A stretch of DNA of 31,255 bases. It comes from a virus. The notes below the pieces were generated by a model. The model had not been told where the DNA came from, searched no databases, and saw nothing but the letters and a program-made list of their open reading frames with translations. Both the position numbers and the translations under genes were made by a program. Shown here piece by piece: positions 1-6,312 of this stretch. Location: positions 1 through 31,255 of the IMG/VR virus record IMGVR_UViG_3300030329_001764. One strand, 5' to 3'. Positions within the stretch are counted from its first letter, which is position 1; every line of letters begins with the position of its first letter.

Positions 1-44
1 CGATGACATTCGGTATTACTACCGATGGATATACGCATACGTAA
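1..44 (+). CDS. 3' end of a gene cut by the window edge (tentative)
   Basis: One frame is open from the left edge to a TAA at 42-44 and reads ...MTFGITTDGYTHT. A few bases later come a conserved 13-bp motif and an intrinsic terminator, which is where the last gene of an operon should end. Only about 13 residues are visible, so no function can be given. The overlapping frame that runs on into the terminator hairpin is less likely to be the gene. Confidence 0.3.
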   Translation, partial: MTFGITTDGYTHT

Positions 45-52
45 TTAAAAAA

Positions 53-92
53 TTACTCCAAGAGATGTCGGGTTTTACCCGACATTTTTTTT
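53..92 (+). terminator. Intrinsic terminator preceded by the TTACTCCAAGAGA motif
   Basis: An 8-bp perfect stem, TGTCGGGT (66-73) with ACCCGACA (77-84), has a 3-base loop and is followed by eight T's (85-92). The 13 bases just before it (53-65) recur exactly before the terminator at 1001-1027, so the motif and terminator appear to travel as a unit. Confidence 0.85.
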
Positions 93-95
93 AAC

Positions 96-150
96 TCGGG
101 TTTCGGGTTTCGGGAGCTATTCGGGTTTCGGGAGCTATTCGGGTTTCGGG
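96..150 (+). repeat. G-rich TCGGGTT tandem repeats
   Basis: The block opens with TCGGGTT-type units, then has an 18-bp unit TCGGGTTTCGGGAGCTAT in tandem (103-120 and 121-138) and a third, partial copy from 139. It contains at least four GGG tracts with 4-8 base loops, so a G-quadruplex is possible on the + strand. A related block follows the next terminator at 1031-1078. Such G tracts are foreign to the AT-rich surroundings. Candidate roles are protein binding, an origin or packaging site, or recombination; none is shown. Confidence 0.75.
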
Positions 151-164
151 GTATATAAAACAAT

Positions 165-180
165 CACTACATATAATATA
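165..180 (+). promoter_or_regulatory. Possible promoter -10 region
   Basis: A TATAAT hexamer (172-177) lies in the 293-base gap before the first complete gene, just after the terminator and G-rich repeat. No good -35 box stands 17 bases upstream, so this is only a candidate. After the second repeat block a similar AT-rich ACATAATATAC stretch occupies the same relative place. Confidence 0.3.
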
Positions 181-337
181 ATAAAAAACCTAACAAACTA
201 TTAACAAGACCTTGCACCTGGAACCAGGACGACAAAACTTTCGTGCAGCACGAGGCATAATAATTTCAAAATATATTTGTAATACCTGTAAATTTTGGTA
301 TACTACATATGACAATAACAACATGGAGTATAAGACA

Positions 338-841
338 ATGCATAGAACTTTATTAGGTCATGTAAATGTAGATAGTGGTCAGTTAATGGTGACTGATCCT
401 TGTTACTTAAGTAACTTTCATAACAATGATTTTAATCCTAAAACAAAATATATGAATGTTAGGGACAATAAAAAAATTGTTGTTCATCCCGATGATTTTT
501 TTAATTATGAGGAGGACATGATTGAAGGTTATAATAAGAATATGAATACCCTAATTAAAGAGGGTCTATTTGTTAAACTTGAAGATGAAGAACTTGCCGA
601 TACAAGTTACTCATATAATGGTTCATGTTCAGTAACTTGTTATTCACTAAATCAAGGGGGTGAACTCGGAAACGGACGAGGGGTTTCTTTTTCTAGTGGA
701 TTCGGTGATGGATCTTATCCCGTATATGCTTACTATGAAAAGGTCGATGGATGGGGTACGAGGATCAAAAAAGTTGAAATTGAATTCTTTACCGATGAAG
801 CATTAGAATTTGCAAAAAACAATGAGGACGATGATGAGTAA
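338..841 (+). CDS. DUF4241-like conserved phage protein
   Basis: A 167-residue soluble protein. An N-terminal DSGQLMVTDPCYL segment (about residues 12-24) and a C-terminal FGDGSYPVYAYYE stretch are the two conserved blocks I associate with DUF4241-type proteins; their biochemical role is unknown. I chose ATG 338 because GGAG stands nine bases upstream in the leader catGGAGTataagacaATG, which closely matches the leader of the gene at 1281. ATG 323 and a TTG at 212 are in frame but lack a ribosome site. It overlaps the next tiny gene by 8-11 bases. No signal peptide or membrane segment is seen. Confidence 0.75.
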   Translation: MHRTLLGHVNVDSGQLMVTDPCYLSNFHNNDFNPKTKYMNVRDNKKIVVHPDDFFNYEEDMIEGYNKNMNTLIKEGLFVKLEDEELADTSYSYNGSCSVTCYSLNQGGELGNGRGVSFSSGFGDGSYPVYAYYEKVDGWGTRIKKVEIEFFTDEALEFAKNNEDDDE

Positions 842-977
842 AATGGATTCAAGAACAATTGAAAATATTTTAAATGAAATGTTAACCAGTTTAACAGAAT
901 TCAAATGCGAAGATGTTAAATTTTTTGAGAAAAAAATTTTTGAAATTATGGTCTATATTAAGACGCTTGAAAAATAA
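834..977 (+). CDS. Small hypothetical protein (47 aa)
   Basis: The ORF reads MSKMDSRTIENILNEMLTSL... and ends in YIKTLEK. It looks largely helical and charged. It begins inside the end of the preceding gene (ATG 831 or 834) with GAGG a few bases upstream, so translation is probably coupled. It ends just before the second terminator unit, which makes it the last gene of a two-gene cassette. Not recognised. Confidence 0.6.
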   Translation: MSKMDSRTIENILNEMLTSLTEFKCEDVKFFEKKIFEIMVYIKTLEK

Positions 978-1000
978 ACTTATATTGGTTACTCCAAGAG

Positions 1001-1027
1001 AAGCCTCCCATTCGGGAGGCTTTTTTT
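1001..1027 (+). terminator. Intrinsic terminator
   Basis: The stem GCCTCCC (1003-1009)/GGGAGGC (1014-1020) has the loop ATTC and a run of seven T's (1021-1027). The same 13-bp motif as at 53-65 directly precedes it. It closes the cassette of the genes at 338 and 834. Confidence 0.9.
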
Positions 1028-1030
1028 GTT

Positions 1031-1078
1031 TCGGGTTCGGGTTCGGGACAATTTGAGTCGGGGTTCGGGGTTCGGGAG
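1031..1078 (+). repeat. Second G-rich TCGGGTT/TCGGGGTT repeat block
   Basis: Three TCGGGT-type units occupy 1031-1047 and three TCGGGGT-type units 1058-1076, separated by an 11-base spacer. The 14-mer TCGGGGTTCGGGGT at 1058-1071 is found again, inverted, at 2451-2464, so related repeats flank the cassette of small genes between them. Confidence 0.75.
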
Positions 1079-1184
1079 TCATACAATAAAACATAATATA
1101 CTATGTGTTGGTTCGCCAACTAATATAATGTCTAGGATATCTGCAACTATCAGCTCAAAAATTTTTTAAAAAAATTTAAGCAGT

Positions 1185-1214
1185 TTGTCACTTTTTTGTT
1201 TTATTATGTAGTAT
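1185..1214 (+). promoter_or_regulatory. Candidate sigma70-type promoter
   Basis: TTGTCA (1185-1190) is followed after 18 bases by TAGTAT (1209-1214), about 65 bases before the start of the gene at 1281 and after an upstream terminator. The position fits transcription of the 1281-2351 cassette. In such AT-rich sequence, partial matches arise easily by chance. Confidence 0.35.
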
Positions 1215-1280
1215 TATGTGGTATCAATATAGTTATATTGATATTAATTAAGATATCATTTATTACATGGAGTAAGACTA

Positions 1281-1547
1281 ATGCTTAAAGCAAAAACAAA
1301 AACGACTACTAAAAAATTGTCTTTAACTAAATTAGCCGATTTAGCAGAAGATAGTTTAAATAGAAAATTTCCTATTAATGAAATGTCATATAAAAAACTT
1401 TATAGAATAGGATATGTCTTTTCTAAAATTGCTCTTGATTTAAGACAAACTGCAATTGAACAAGGAATTTGCAAAATCTCAGCAATTAAAGAACAAGAAC
1501 GAAAAGCAACAATTGCAAAAATTAAAACTTATGAATGGAGTAAATAA
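1281..1547 (+). CDS. Hypothetical protein (88 aa)
   Basis: A lysine-rich, probably helical protein with a poly-Lys/Thr N-terminus (KAKTKTTTKK). The start is supported by GGAG eight bases upstream in the leader catGGAGTaagactaATG. It is the first gene of a five-gene cassette of tiny proteins with short gaps or overlaps. No family recognised. Confidence 0.65.
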   Translation: MLKAKTKTTTKKLSLTKLADLAEDSLNRKFPINEMSYKKLYRIGYVFSKIALDLRQTAIEQGICKISAIKEQERKATIAKIKTYEWSK

Positions 1548-1548
1548 A

Positions 1549-1842
1549 ATGGCTAAAAATATATTTGGAAAAATGACTAATATTAATAAACCATATGCAA
1601 TCTATAGATCTCCAATTGGTGATCATTACATTTTAAAAACTTATAAAATGGCTAAAAATGAAAATACTGGTTTTGATAGATGGATGACTTTTTGTAATGG
1701 AGATTATGGAGACATGTATAAGAATGATATTCTTAAACATGGGTTATTAATTCATTCTACAAAAGAATGGTTTGAAACTTATCATAATGGCCAAGAGGAT
1801 AAAATGCCTAAAGATTTAATCATTAGTGGAGAATTAGTTTAA
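1549..1842 (+). CDS. Hypothetical protein (97 aa)
   Basis: Reads MAKNIFGKMTNINKPYAIYRS..., a small soluble protein rich in aromatic residues. ATG 1549 lies one base past the upstream stop and is preceded by GGAG in aatGGAGTaaataaaATG, so I prefer it to the in-frame ATG at 1456, which is buried in the previous gene. Its TAA overlaps the next ATG. Not recognised. Confidence 0.65.
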   Translation: MAKNIFGKMTNINKPYAIYRSPIGDHYILKTYKMAKNENTGFDRWMTFCNGDYGDMYKNDILKHGLLIHSTKEWFETYHNGQEDKMPKDLIISGELV

Positions 1843-1985
1843 TGATTAAGTTTATTAAAAATTATGGAGTATATATAGCCGAGTTTATCTTGGCTATATT
1901 ACTTTTTGTTATTGTTTATTATGGGCTAGTCTTTTTTTGTTTAATAAATGATCGTTGTTATAATTATTATTTTGGAGGGATTTAA
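1842..1985 (+). CDS. Small single-span membrane protein (47 aa)
   Basis: After the N-terminus MIKFIKNYGVYIAEF comes a hydrophobic segment (about residues 12-35, rich in Ile, Leu, Val and Phe), then a short polar tail with Cys and Tyr. It begins at TAATG, overlapping the upstream stop by one base, and its own stop overlaps the next ATG, which strongly suggests coupled translation. It probably acts at the host inner membrane; role unknown. Confidence 0.6.
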   Translation: MIKFIKNYGVYIAEFILAILLFVIVYYGLVFFCLINDRCYNYYFGGI

Positions 1986-2185
1986 TGGAGTGTAATAATA
2001 TAATTCAAATTTGGATAAGTGACAGAATTAATTCTGCGACATTAGAATTTGAACAAGGCCATCATGTTGATCGTAAATGTGGAGCAACTAATTATGAAGG
2101 CAATATTGCTCTATGTGATAAATGCCAAGCCAATCACAAACCTACGATTGAATGGGAAAAAGATAATCCATCATGGGAGGAATAA
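1985..2185 (+). CDS. Small Cys-containing hypothetical protein (66 aa)
   Basis: Starts at a TAATG junction with GGAGGG eight bases upstream. It contains HHVDRKCGATNYEGNIALC and CDKCQANH, so three Cys plus His residues could bind zinc, though the spacing is not a classical finger. Acidic C-terminus. Not recognised. Confidence 0.6.
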   Translation: MECNNIIQIWISDRINSATLEFEQGHHVDRKCGATNYEGNIALCDKCQANHKPTIEWEKDNPSWEE

Positions 2186-2186
2186 A

Positions 2187-2351
2187 ATGGATGATATTGA
2201 TAAAATGATTTTAAATAATCCTATGTTTATACAAGCATTAAAAAATTTTGAAACAATGGGATTTATTAAGATAAAAGAAAATGGTATTGAAATTATAAAC
2301 CGTAAAGGTTTAGAAAATTATTTTGAAGATTTTGGTAAACTTAAAAACTAA
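2187..2351 (+). CDS. Small hypothetical protein (54 aa)
   Basis: Reads MDDIDKMILNNPMFIQALKN...; probably helical with a charged C-terminus. ATG 2187 has GGGAGG seven bases upstream and lies one base after the previous stop. The longer in-frame ORF from 2049 overlaps the previous gene. It is the last gene of the cassette and is followed by two terminators. Confidence 0.6.
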   Translation: MDDIDKMILNNPMFIQALKNFETMGFIKIKENGIEIINRKGLENYFEDFGKLKN

Positions 2352-2376
2352 TAAACAAGATCAAAAATTTTTATTA

Positions 2377-2405
2377 ATGGCATCCGATCGGATGCCATTT
2401 TTTTT
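2377..2405 (+). terminator. Intrinsic terminator
   Basis: A perfect 9-bp stem ATGGCATCC/GGATGCCAT with a GATC loop (2377-2398) is followed by seven T's. It ends the small-gene cassette. A single TCGGGT, the core of the upstream repeats, directly follows it. Confidence 0.9.
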
Positions 2406-2450
2406 CGGGTAACTTTGGCAATTACATTATATTTATTTTATTTTATTTTG

Positions 2451-2482
2451 ACCCCGAACCCCGATTTGGGGCGGGGTTTTTT
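2451..2482 (+). terminator. Second hairpin-terminator made from an inverted G-rich repeat
   Basis: ACCCCG (2451-2456) pairs with CGGGGT (2472-2477), and CCCC (2459-2462) with GGGG (2468-2471), with a two-base bulge, a GATTT loop and a T run (2477-2482). Its left arm is the reverse complement of TCGGGGTTCGGGGT at 1058-1071, so the repeat element has become, or arose from, a terminator. Confidence 0.75.
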
Positions 2483-2600
2483 ATAGAGATACACATAAAA
2501 TGCTAGTCTGATAAATTCATTTGGAGGTATTTTCATTGGGTTGCCCCCACCCCCTTTTTCTGATACTTTTAGTTAGTTGGAGTCCCAGAGGCAAAAATTT

Positions 2601-3023
2601 ATGTACGATCTAAATCATTCTGGTTTTCATTTGCTTGGCGAAGTCATGGAGATGGCATCCAGATTCCCATTTTACAATAAACGTCCGATATCTGATTTAC
2701 GTAGAATTTTTTTACCACCTATCATGCATGGCAAAATAAGACTGTATCGTAAACAACAGGTGCTTGTAGGTTTTGCTACTTGGACTTTTTTGAGTGATGA
2801 AGAAGCAAAAGACCCTCACATTCATTATAAAATGTTCGAAAGACAAAATGGAGATCAAGTTTGGGTTGTTGACATGTGCTCCCAAAATAATGTACTTTAT
2901 ATTGCAAGAGACATGAGAACATTTTTAACAGAGAACATTATGAAATACACTGGTCATAAAAGAGCTTATTGGAATAGACCTCATAAAAAAAGCAACGCAG
3001 GAAGGATTGATCATGGGCAGTAA
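2601..3023 (+). CDS. HlyC-like toxin-activating lysine acyltransferase family protein
   Basis: A 140-aa protein resembling the RTX-toxin acyltransferases (HlyC/ApxC), which move a fatty acyl group from acyl carrier protein to lysines of a protoxin. By eye, residues 19-66 follow the family block SPLHRxWP...LP.I....Y.L......A..SWA.LS, and VWVVDM (88-92) matches HlyC WFIDW, placing D91 at the catalytic Asp. The usual catalytic His (HlyC His23) lines up with Tyr25. It is shorter than HlyC (170 aa). No RTX toxin lies nearby; the substrate could be a phage or host protein. I chose ATG 2601 (AGAGG nine bases upstream) over TTG 2577. Confidence 0.7.
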   Translation: MYDLNHSGFHLLGEVMEMASRFPFYNKRPISDLRRIFLPPIMHGKIRLYRKQQVLVGFATWTFLSDEEAKDPHIHYKMFERQNGDQVWVVDMCSQNNVLYIARDMRTFLTENIMKYTGHKRAYWNRPHKKSNAGRIDHGQ

Positions 3024-4497
3024 TGAAGATACAACTTCTACCGCAGAAGACTTCAATAGTTTAGAAGTTACTGATCCTGGTAGACCAACACAAACACAAG
3101 GAACTGTGTTTGGTGTTAATGGTATTTCTGCAACTGGAAGCACTGAAAGAGATAGAGAAATAGGATATTCTGATGGTCGAGGTAACCCTGGACCAAACTT
3201 TGAGGCTTTTGGTGGTGTTACAAATGAAATGGGAGAACCCATTGGTAAAGTAGCACAAACTCCTTCTCAATTTAATGCTGCATTACAAGCAACTCAAGGT
3301 GGTGATGATTCGACTGTTGTTAGTGTTCCGAGCATAACTGCAGCGTCCTCGAACCTAGCACCAGGGATATTGGGAGAAACATTATCAGACTTTCAATCTG
3401 GTGTTAGAGATGATAGTTTGGCAGCAAGAGGAATGGTAGAAGGAGCCATAACACCAGAGTCTGGTCCTCTTAATATGTTAGAAGCAGCGATTGCATCAAG
3501 ACCTAGAGATTTTTCTAATTTAGACTTAATACCGACAACTGGATTTTTACCTGCACAAGTTACTGTATCTGATGAAACAGGTCCACGCACACAAGCCGCT
3601 ATTGCTGCAACTTTAAGTCAATTAGATCAAGCAAGAGATAGAAAAGTAGGATTAGGTGATAAACGAGGCATTGACTTTGGTGTAACACAACAATTATTAC
3701 CAACCGCTCCACCCCCTAGACCAGTAGATCGAATAGCTGCAATGACAATGCCAGGCACTGCCATGGGCACAACACCACAAGAGACTGGTATCAGCACAGT
3801 AAGAACGGATCAAATTCTAGCTGATCAATCACGAATGCAACAAGGACAGATACCATCAACCACGGCCACTGGAACAACTGGTGGTGAAGATTCATTTGAT
3901 CCAGAAGCAGAAAATTTGATGGACTCTACATTTTTAGATACAACGCCTTATAAAGAAGGCACTGCGGTTGCAGACATTAAGTTAAGAGATGCACCATTTG
4001 ATGAAAACTTAAATTTATTTGGTTTGCAAATTCCTAACTTAGCAGGAAGAGCACTTAACCTTGCTTCAGAAAAATTAAACGATAGATTATTTGATGCCAT
4101 CGTCAAAAAGGGTGGGCAAGCGTTAAGAGATAGTGAGGGCAGAATTATTGGAGCTATGGATCCGACAAATACTTTTTTGATGGAAGGTATGCCTGGTTTG
4201 GATTCAAAAGGTCAGATGCGTGGTCAGACGCAAGAAGATCAAGACGGGGGTGATCAACCTCAAAGAAGGGTTGCACCAAAAGCACCGACCGATCCTTGTC
4301 CCGATGGATATCAGCTTATTGATGGTAAATGCACGTTAGTTGATACAGATGACAAAGGAACGGGATTTATTACTTTTCCACCCGATAGAAATCCACCTTT
4401 TCAATCTGGACCTTTTGAACCTAAATCTAAAGCGACACCAATAGTAGGTATTAGTGGATTGAATCCAATCACGTTCAATAATCCATTTAGAAGATAA
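3013..4497 (+). CDS. Unknown 494-aa low-complexity protein before the terminase
   Basis: Rich in Thr, Gly, Asp and Pro with long, probably disordered stretches. The only clear local motif is a Cys-bounded CPDGYQLIDGKC (residues 429-440), a type of insert I associate with marine phage virion proteins. The C-terminus ends in NPITFNNPFRR. ATG 3013 is preceded by GGAAGG. It overlaps the preceding gene by 11 bases and shares TAATG with the terminase gene. A small terminase is expected near here, but this protein shows no helix-turn-helix and is too long, so I leave it unassigned. Confidence 0.7.
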   Translation: MGSNEDTTSTAEDFNSLEVTDPGRPTQTQGTVFGVNGISATGSTERDREIGYSDGRGNPGPNFEAFGGVTNEMGEPIGKVAQTPSQFNAALQATQGGDDSTVVSVPSITAASSNLAPGILGETLSDFQSGVRDDSLAARGMVEGAITPESGPLNMLEAAIASRPRDFSNLDLIPTTGFLPAQVTVSDETGPRTQAAIAATLSQLDQARDRKVGLGDKRGIDFGVTQQLLPTAPPPRPVDRIAAMTMPGTAMGTTPQETGISTVRTDQILADQSRMQQGQIPSTTATGTTGGEDSFDPEAENLMDSTFLDTTPYKEGTAVADIKLRDAPFDENLNLFGLQIPNLAGRALNLASEKLNDRLFDAIVKKGGQALRDSEGRIIGAMDPTNTFLMEGMPGLDSKGQMRGQTQEDQDGGDQPQRRVAPKAPTDPCPDGYQLIDGKCTLVDTDDKGTGFITFPPDRNPPFQSGPFEPKSKATPIVGISGLNPITFNNPFRR

Positions 4498-5957
4498 TGC
4501 GATATGACACACTTCCAGACGAGGCGTTAAAAGAATTTTTGATGCTCAAGGAAGCTGAAGCACGACTAATTCTTCGTGAAAAAGCACAAAACAACTTCAT
4601 GCCTTTTGTTCATCATGTGTATGAGAACTTCATTGAGGGTCGTCATCATCTTGAGATAGCAGAAAAACTTGAGAAGGTTGCAACTGGCGAGATTACCAGA
4701 TTGATTGTTAACATGCCACCGAGACATTCAAAGTCGGAACTTGCATCTTACTTAATGCCTGCGTGGTTCTTGGGCCGTAATCCTAAATTAAAAATCATTC
4801 AAGCAACGCATAATACAGAGCTTGCGGTGCGATTTGGACGTAAGGTAAGGGACTTGATAGATTCTGAGCGATATGGACATATATTTCCAGACACGGATTT
4901 GAAAGCAGACAGTAAGGCGGCAGGTCGTTGGGAGACAAGTGCAGGTGGAGAGTATTTTGCTGCGGGTGTAGGTGCAGCGGTCACGGGTCGTGGTGCGGAT
5001 TTATTTATTATTGACGATCCACACTCGGAACAAGACGCATTGTCTGAGGGCAGATTGGAGGAGGCGTATGAATGGTACACCTCTGGACCACGGCAAAGAC
5101 TGCAACCTGGCGGAAAAATTATAGTTGTTATGACGAGATGGGGTTTGAGAGATTTAACTGGTCGATTAATCAAGGCGCAAGGCAGTGATGTGCTCTCAGA
5201 TCAGTGGGAAGTTGTTGAATTTCCTGCAATTTTGCCATCTGAGAACCCATTATGGCCAGAATTTTGGAAAAAAGATGATTTATTGAAGGTAAAAGCGTCT
5301 TTGCCCGTACAAAAATGGGGTGCACAGTGGCAACAACAGCCAACTGCGGAAGAAGGAGCGATTGTAAAGAAGGAATGGTGGAAAGTTTGGAAACAAGAGG
5401 ACATTCCAGAGGTAGATTACATAATTCAGAGCTATGATACTGCATTTTCAAAGAAAGAAAGTGCGGATTACAGTGCAATTACGACATGGGGTGTGTTTAG
5501 AAGCGAAGAAACTGGTGCCGATAACATAATTTTGATGGATGCATCGAGAGGTAGGTGGAATTTTCCAGAATTAAAGGAAAAAGCGTTAGAGGAAAACGAA
5601 TATTGGCAACCAGACATGATGATTGTTGAGGCAAAAGCGTCTGGATTGCCATTAACTGATGAATTAAGACGAGCGGGCATACCAATTATGAACTATACGC
5701 CATCAAAAGGCCGTGATAAGGTGACAAGAATGCACACTGTAGCACCACTCTTTGAAGCAGGCATGGTTTGGGCACCCGAAAAGCATTTTGCAGAGGAAGT
5801 CATAGACGAATGTATGGCCTTTCCAAATGGCGAACATGATGATTATGTTGACAGTATGACCATGGCTTTGATAAGATTCAGACAGGGCGGGTTTATATCA
5901 CTACATGGCGAAGATGACGAAACCGACTATTATAGACCAAAAAGGGAGTATTACTAA
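4497..5957 (+). CDS. terL: Terminase large subunit
   Basis: ATPase-nuclease motor that cuts concatemeric DNA and pumps it into the prohead. The 486 residues show a Walker A-type loop MPPRHSKSE (73-81), Walker B LFIIDD (169-174) and an MTRW coupling motif (212-215). The RNase H-like nuclease follows, with acidic residues D314 (SYDTAF), E378 (IVEAK) and D448-D452 (HDDYVD). Full length for the family. Start ATG overlaps the preceding stop. The portal follows after two small genes, the usual packaging order. Confidence 0.97.
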   Translation: MRYDTLPDEALKEFLMLKEAEARLILREKAQNNFMPFVHHVYENFIEGRHHLEIAEKLEKVATGEITRLIVNMPPRHSKSELASYLMPAWFLGRNPKLKIIQATHNTELAVRFGRKVRDLIDSERYGHIFPDTDLKADSKAAGRWETSAGGEYFAAGVGAAVTGRGADLFIIDDPHSEQDALSEGRLEEAYEWYTSGPRQRLQPGGKIIVVMTRWGLRDLTGRLIKAQGSDVLSDQWEVVEFPAILPSENPLWPEFWKKDDLLKVKASLPVQKWGAQWQQQPTAEEGAIVKKEWWKVWKQEDIPEVDYIIQSYDTAFSKKESADYSAITTWGVFRSEETGADNIILMDASRGRWNFPELKEKALEENEYWQPDMMIVEAKASGLPLTDELRRAGIPIMNYTPSKGRDKVTRMHTVAPLFEAGMVWAPEKHFAEEVIDECMAFPNGEHDDYVDSMTMALIRFRQGGFISLHGEDDETDYYRPKREYY

Positions 5958-6199
5958 TGACCAAAAAAATAGATGAATCAAAAATTAAAGTTATTGATGC
6001 AGATCAAGCCTTTAAAGAAGGAATTGCAAAAGGTTTGAAACCAGAGGGTAAAATGTACATGTATACAAAAGATGGTAAACATTTTTTCAAAGATAAAGAG
6101 ACAAGAAAGTATCAAAGTTTTAAAAAAGGTGGTGAAATTACATCAGAGTATCGTGGTGGTGGAGCCGTGAACCTTGGTAATTATAAGGGACAGTTTTAA
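5957..6199 (+). CDS. Conserved small protein between terminase and portal (80 aa)
   Basis: A lysine-rich protein ending in GGGAVNLGNYKGQF, a tail I associate with small proteins of uncultured marine phages. Starts on the terminase stop (TAATG) and its own stop overlaps the next ATG. No catalytic motif. The position suggests a packaging or virion accessory role, which is inference only. Confidence 0.7.
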   Translation: MTKKIDESKIKVIDADQAFKEGIAKGLKPEGKMYMYTKDGKHFFKDKETRKYQSFKKGGEITSEYRGGGAVNLGNYKGQF

Positions 6200-6312
6200 T
6201 GAATGTTTCACGTGAAACATCTAAGAAAAAGAAACCGAAAGGCAAACTGGTCAAGAACCGATTTTCAAAGATTCTGGCACCAGGCAAAAAAAGAGTAACA
6301 AGGATAGTATAA
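6199..6312 (+). CDS. 37-aa basic peptide whose start codes a parS site
   Basis: The ORF reads MNVSRETSKKKKPKGKLVKN... and ends RVTRIV. It sits exactly between two genes with TAATG overlaps on both sides, so it is very likely translated. Codons 2-7 (NVSRET) consist of the parS palindrome at 6204-6219. The rest is strongly basic (Lys/Arg), compatible with nucleic-acid binding. The same NVSRET encoding appears twice in the scaffold-like protein. Function unknown; the DNA site may be a reason for the N-terminal sequence. Confidence 0.7.
   Translation: MNVSRETSKKKKPKGKLVKNRFSKILAPGKKRVTRIV
6203..6220. promoter_or_regulatory. parS: parS centromere site 1 (ParB-binding)
   Basis: TGTTTCACGTGAAACA (6204-6219) is the exact 16-bp bacterial parS consensus bound by ParB, here extended by flanking A/T to an 18-bp perfect palindrome. 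It lies within the first codons of the 37-aa ORF, about 100 bases before the portal gene. The first of three copies in the window. ParB binding here is inferred from sequence identity. Confidence 0.8.

Larger units (their letters stand above)
978..1280. other. 303-base intergenic regulatory region
   Basis: This gap holds, in order, the TTACTCCAAGAGA motif (989-1001), an intrinsic terminator, a G-rich repeat block, a 5-bp hairpin with a TTCG loop (GTTGG/CCAAC, 1107-1120), an A/T-only inverted stretch near 1157-1177, a possible promoter at 1185-1214 and a ribosome site. No gene is seen on either strand; the minus-strand ORF here is a chance reading of the repeats. Confidence 0.7.

Noticed and set aside
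891-1094. Minus-strand ORF of 67 codons
   Set aside because: It reads through the terminator and TCGGG repeats; low complexity, no start context.
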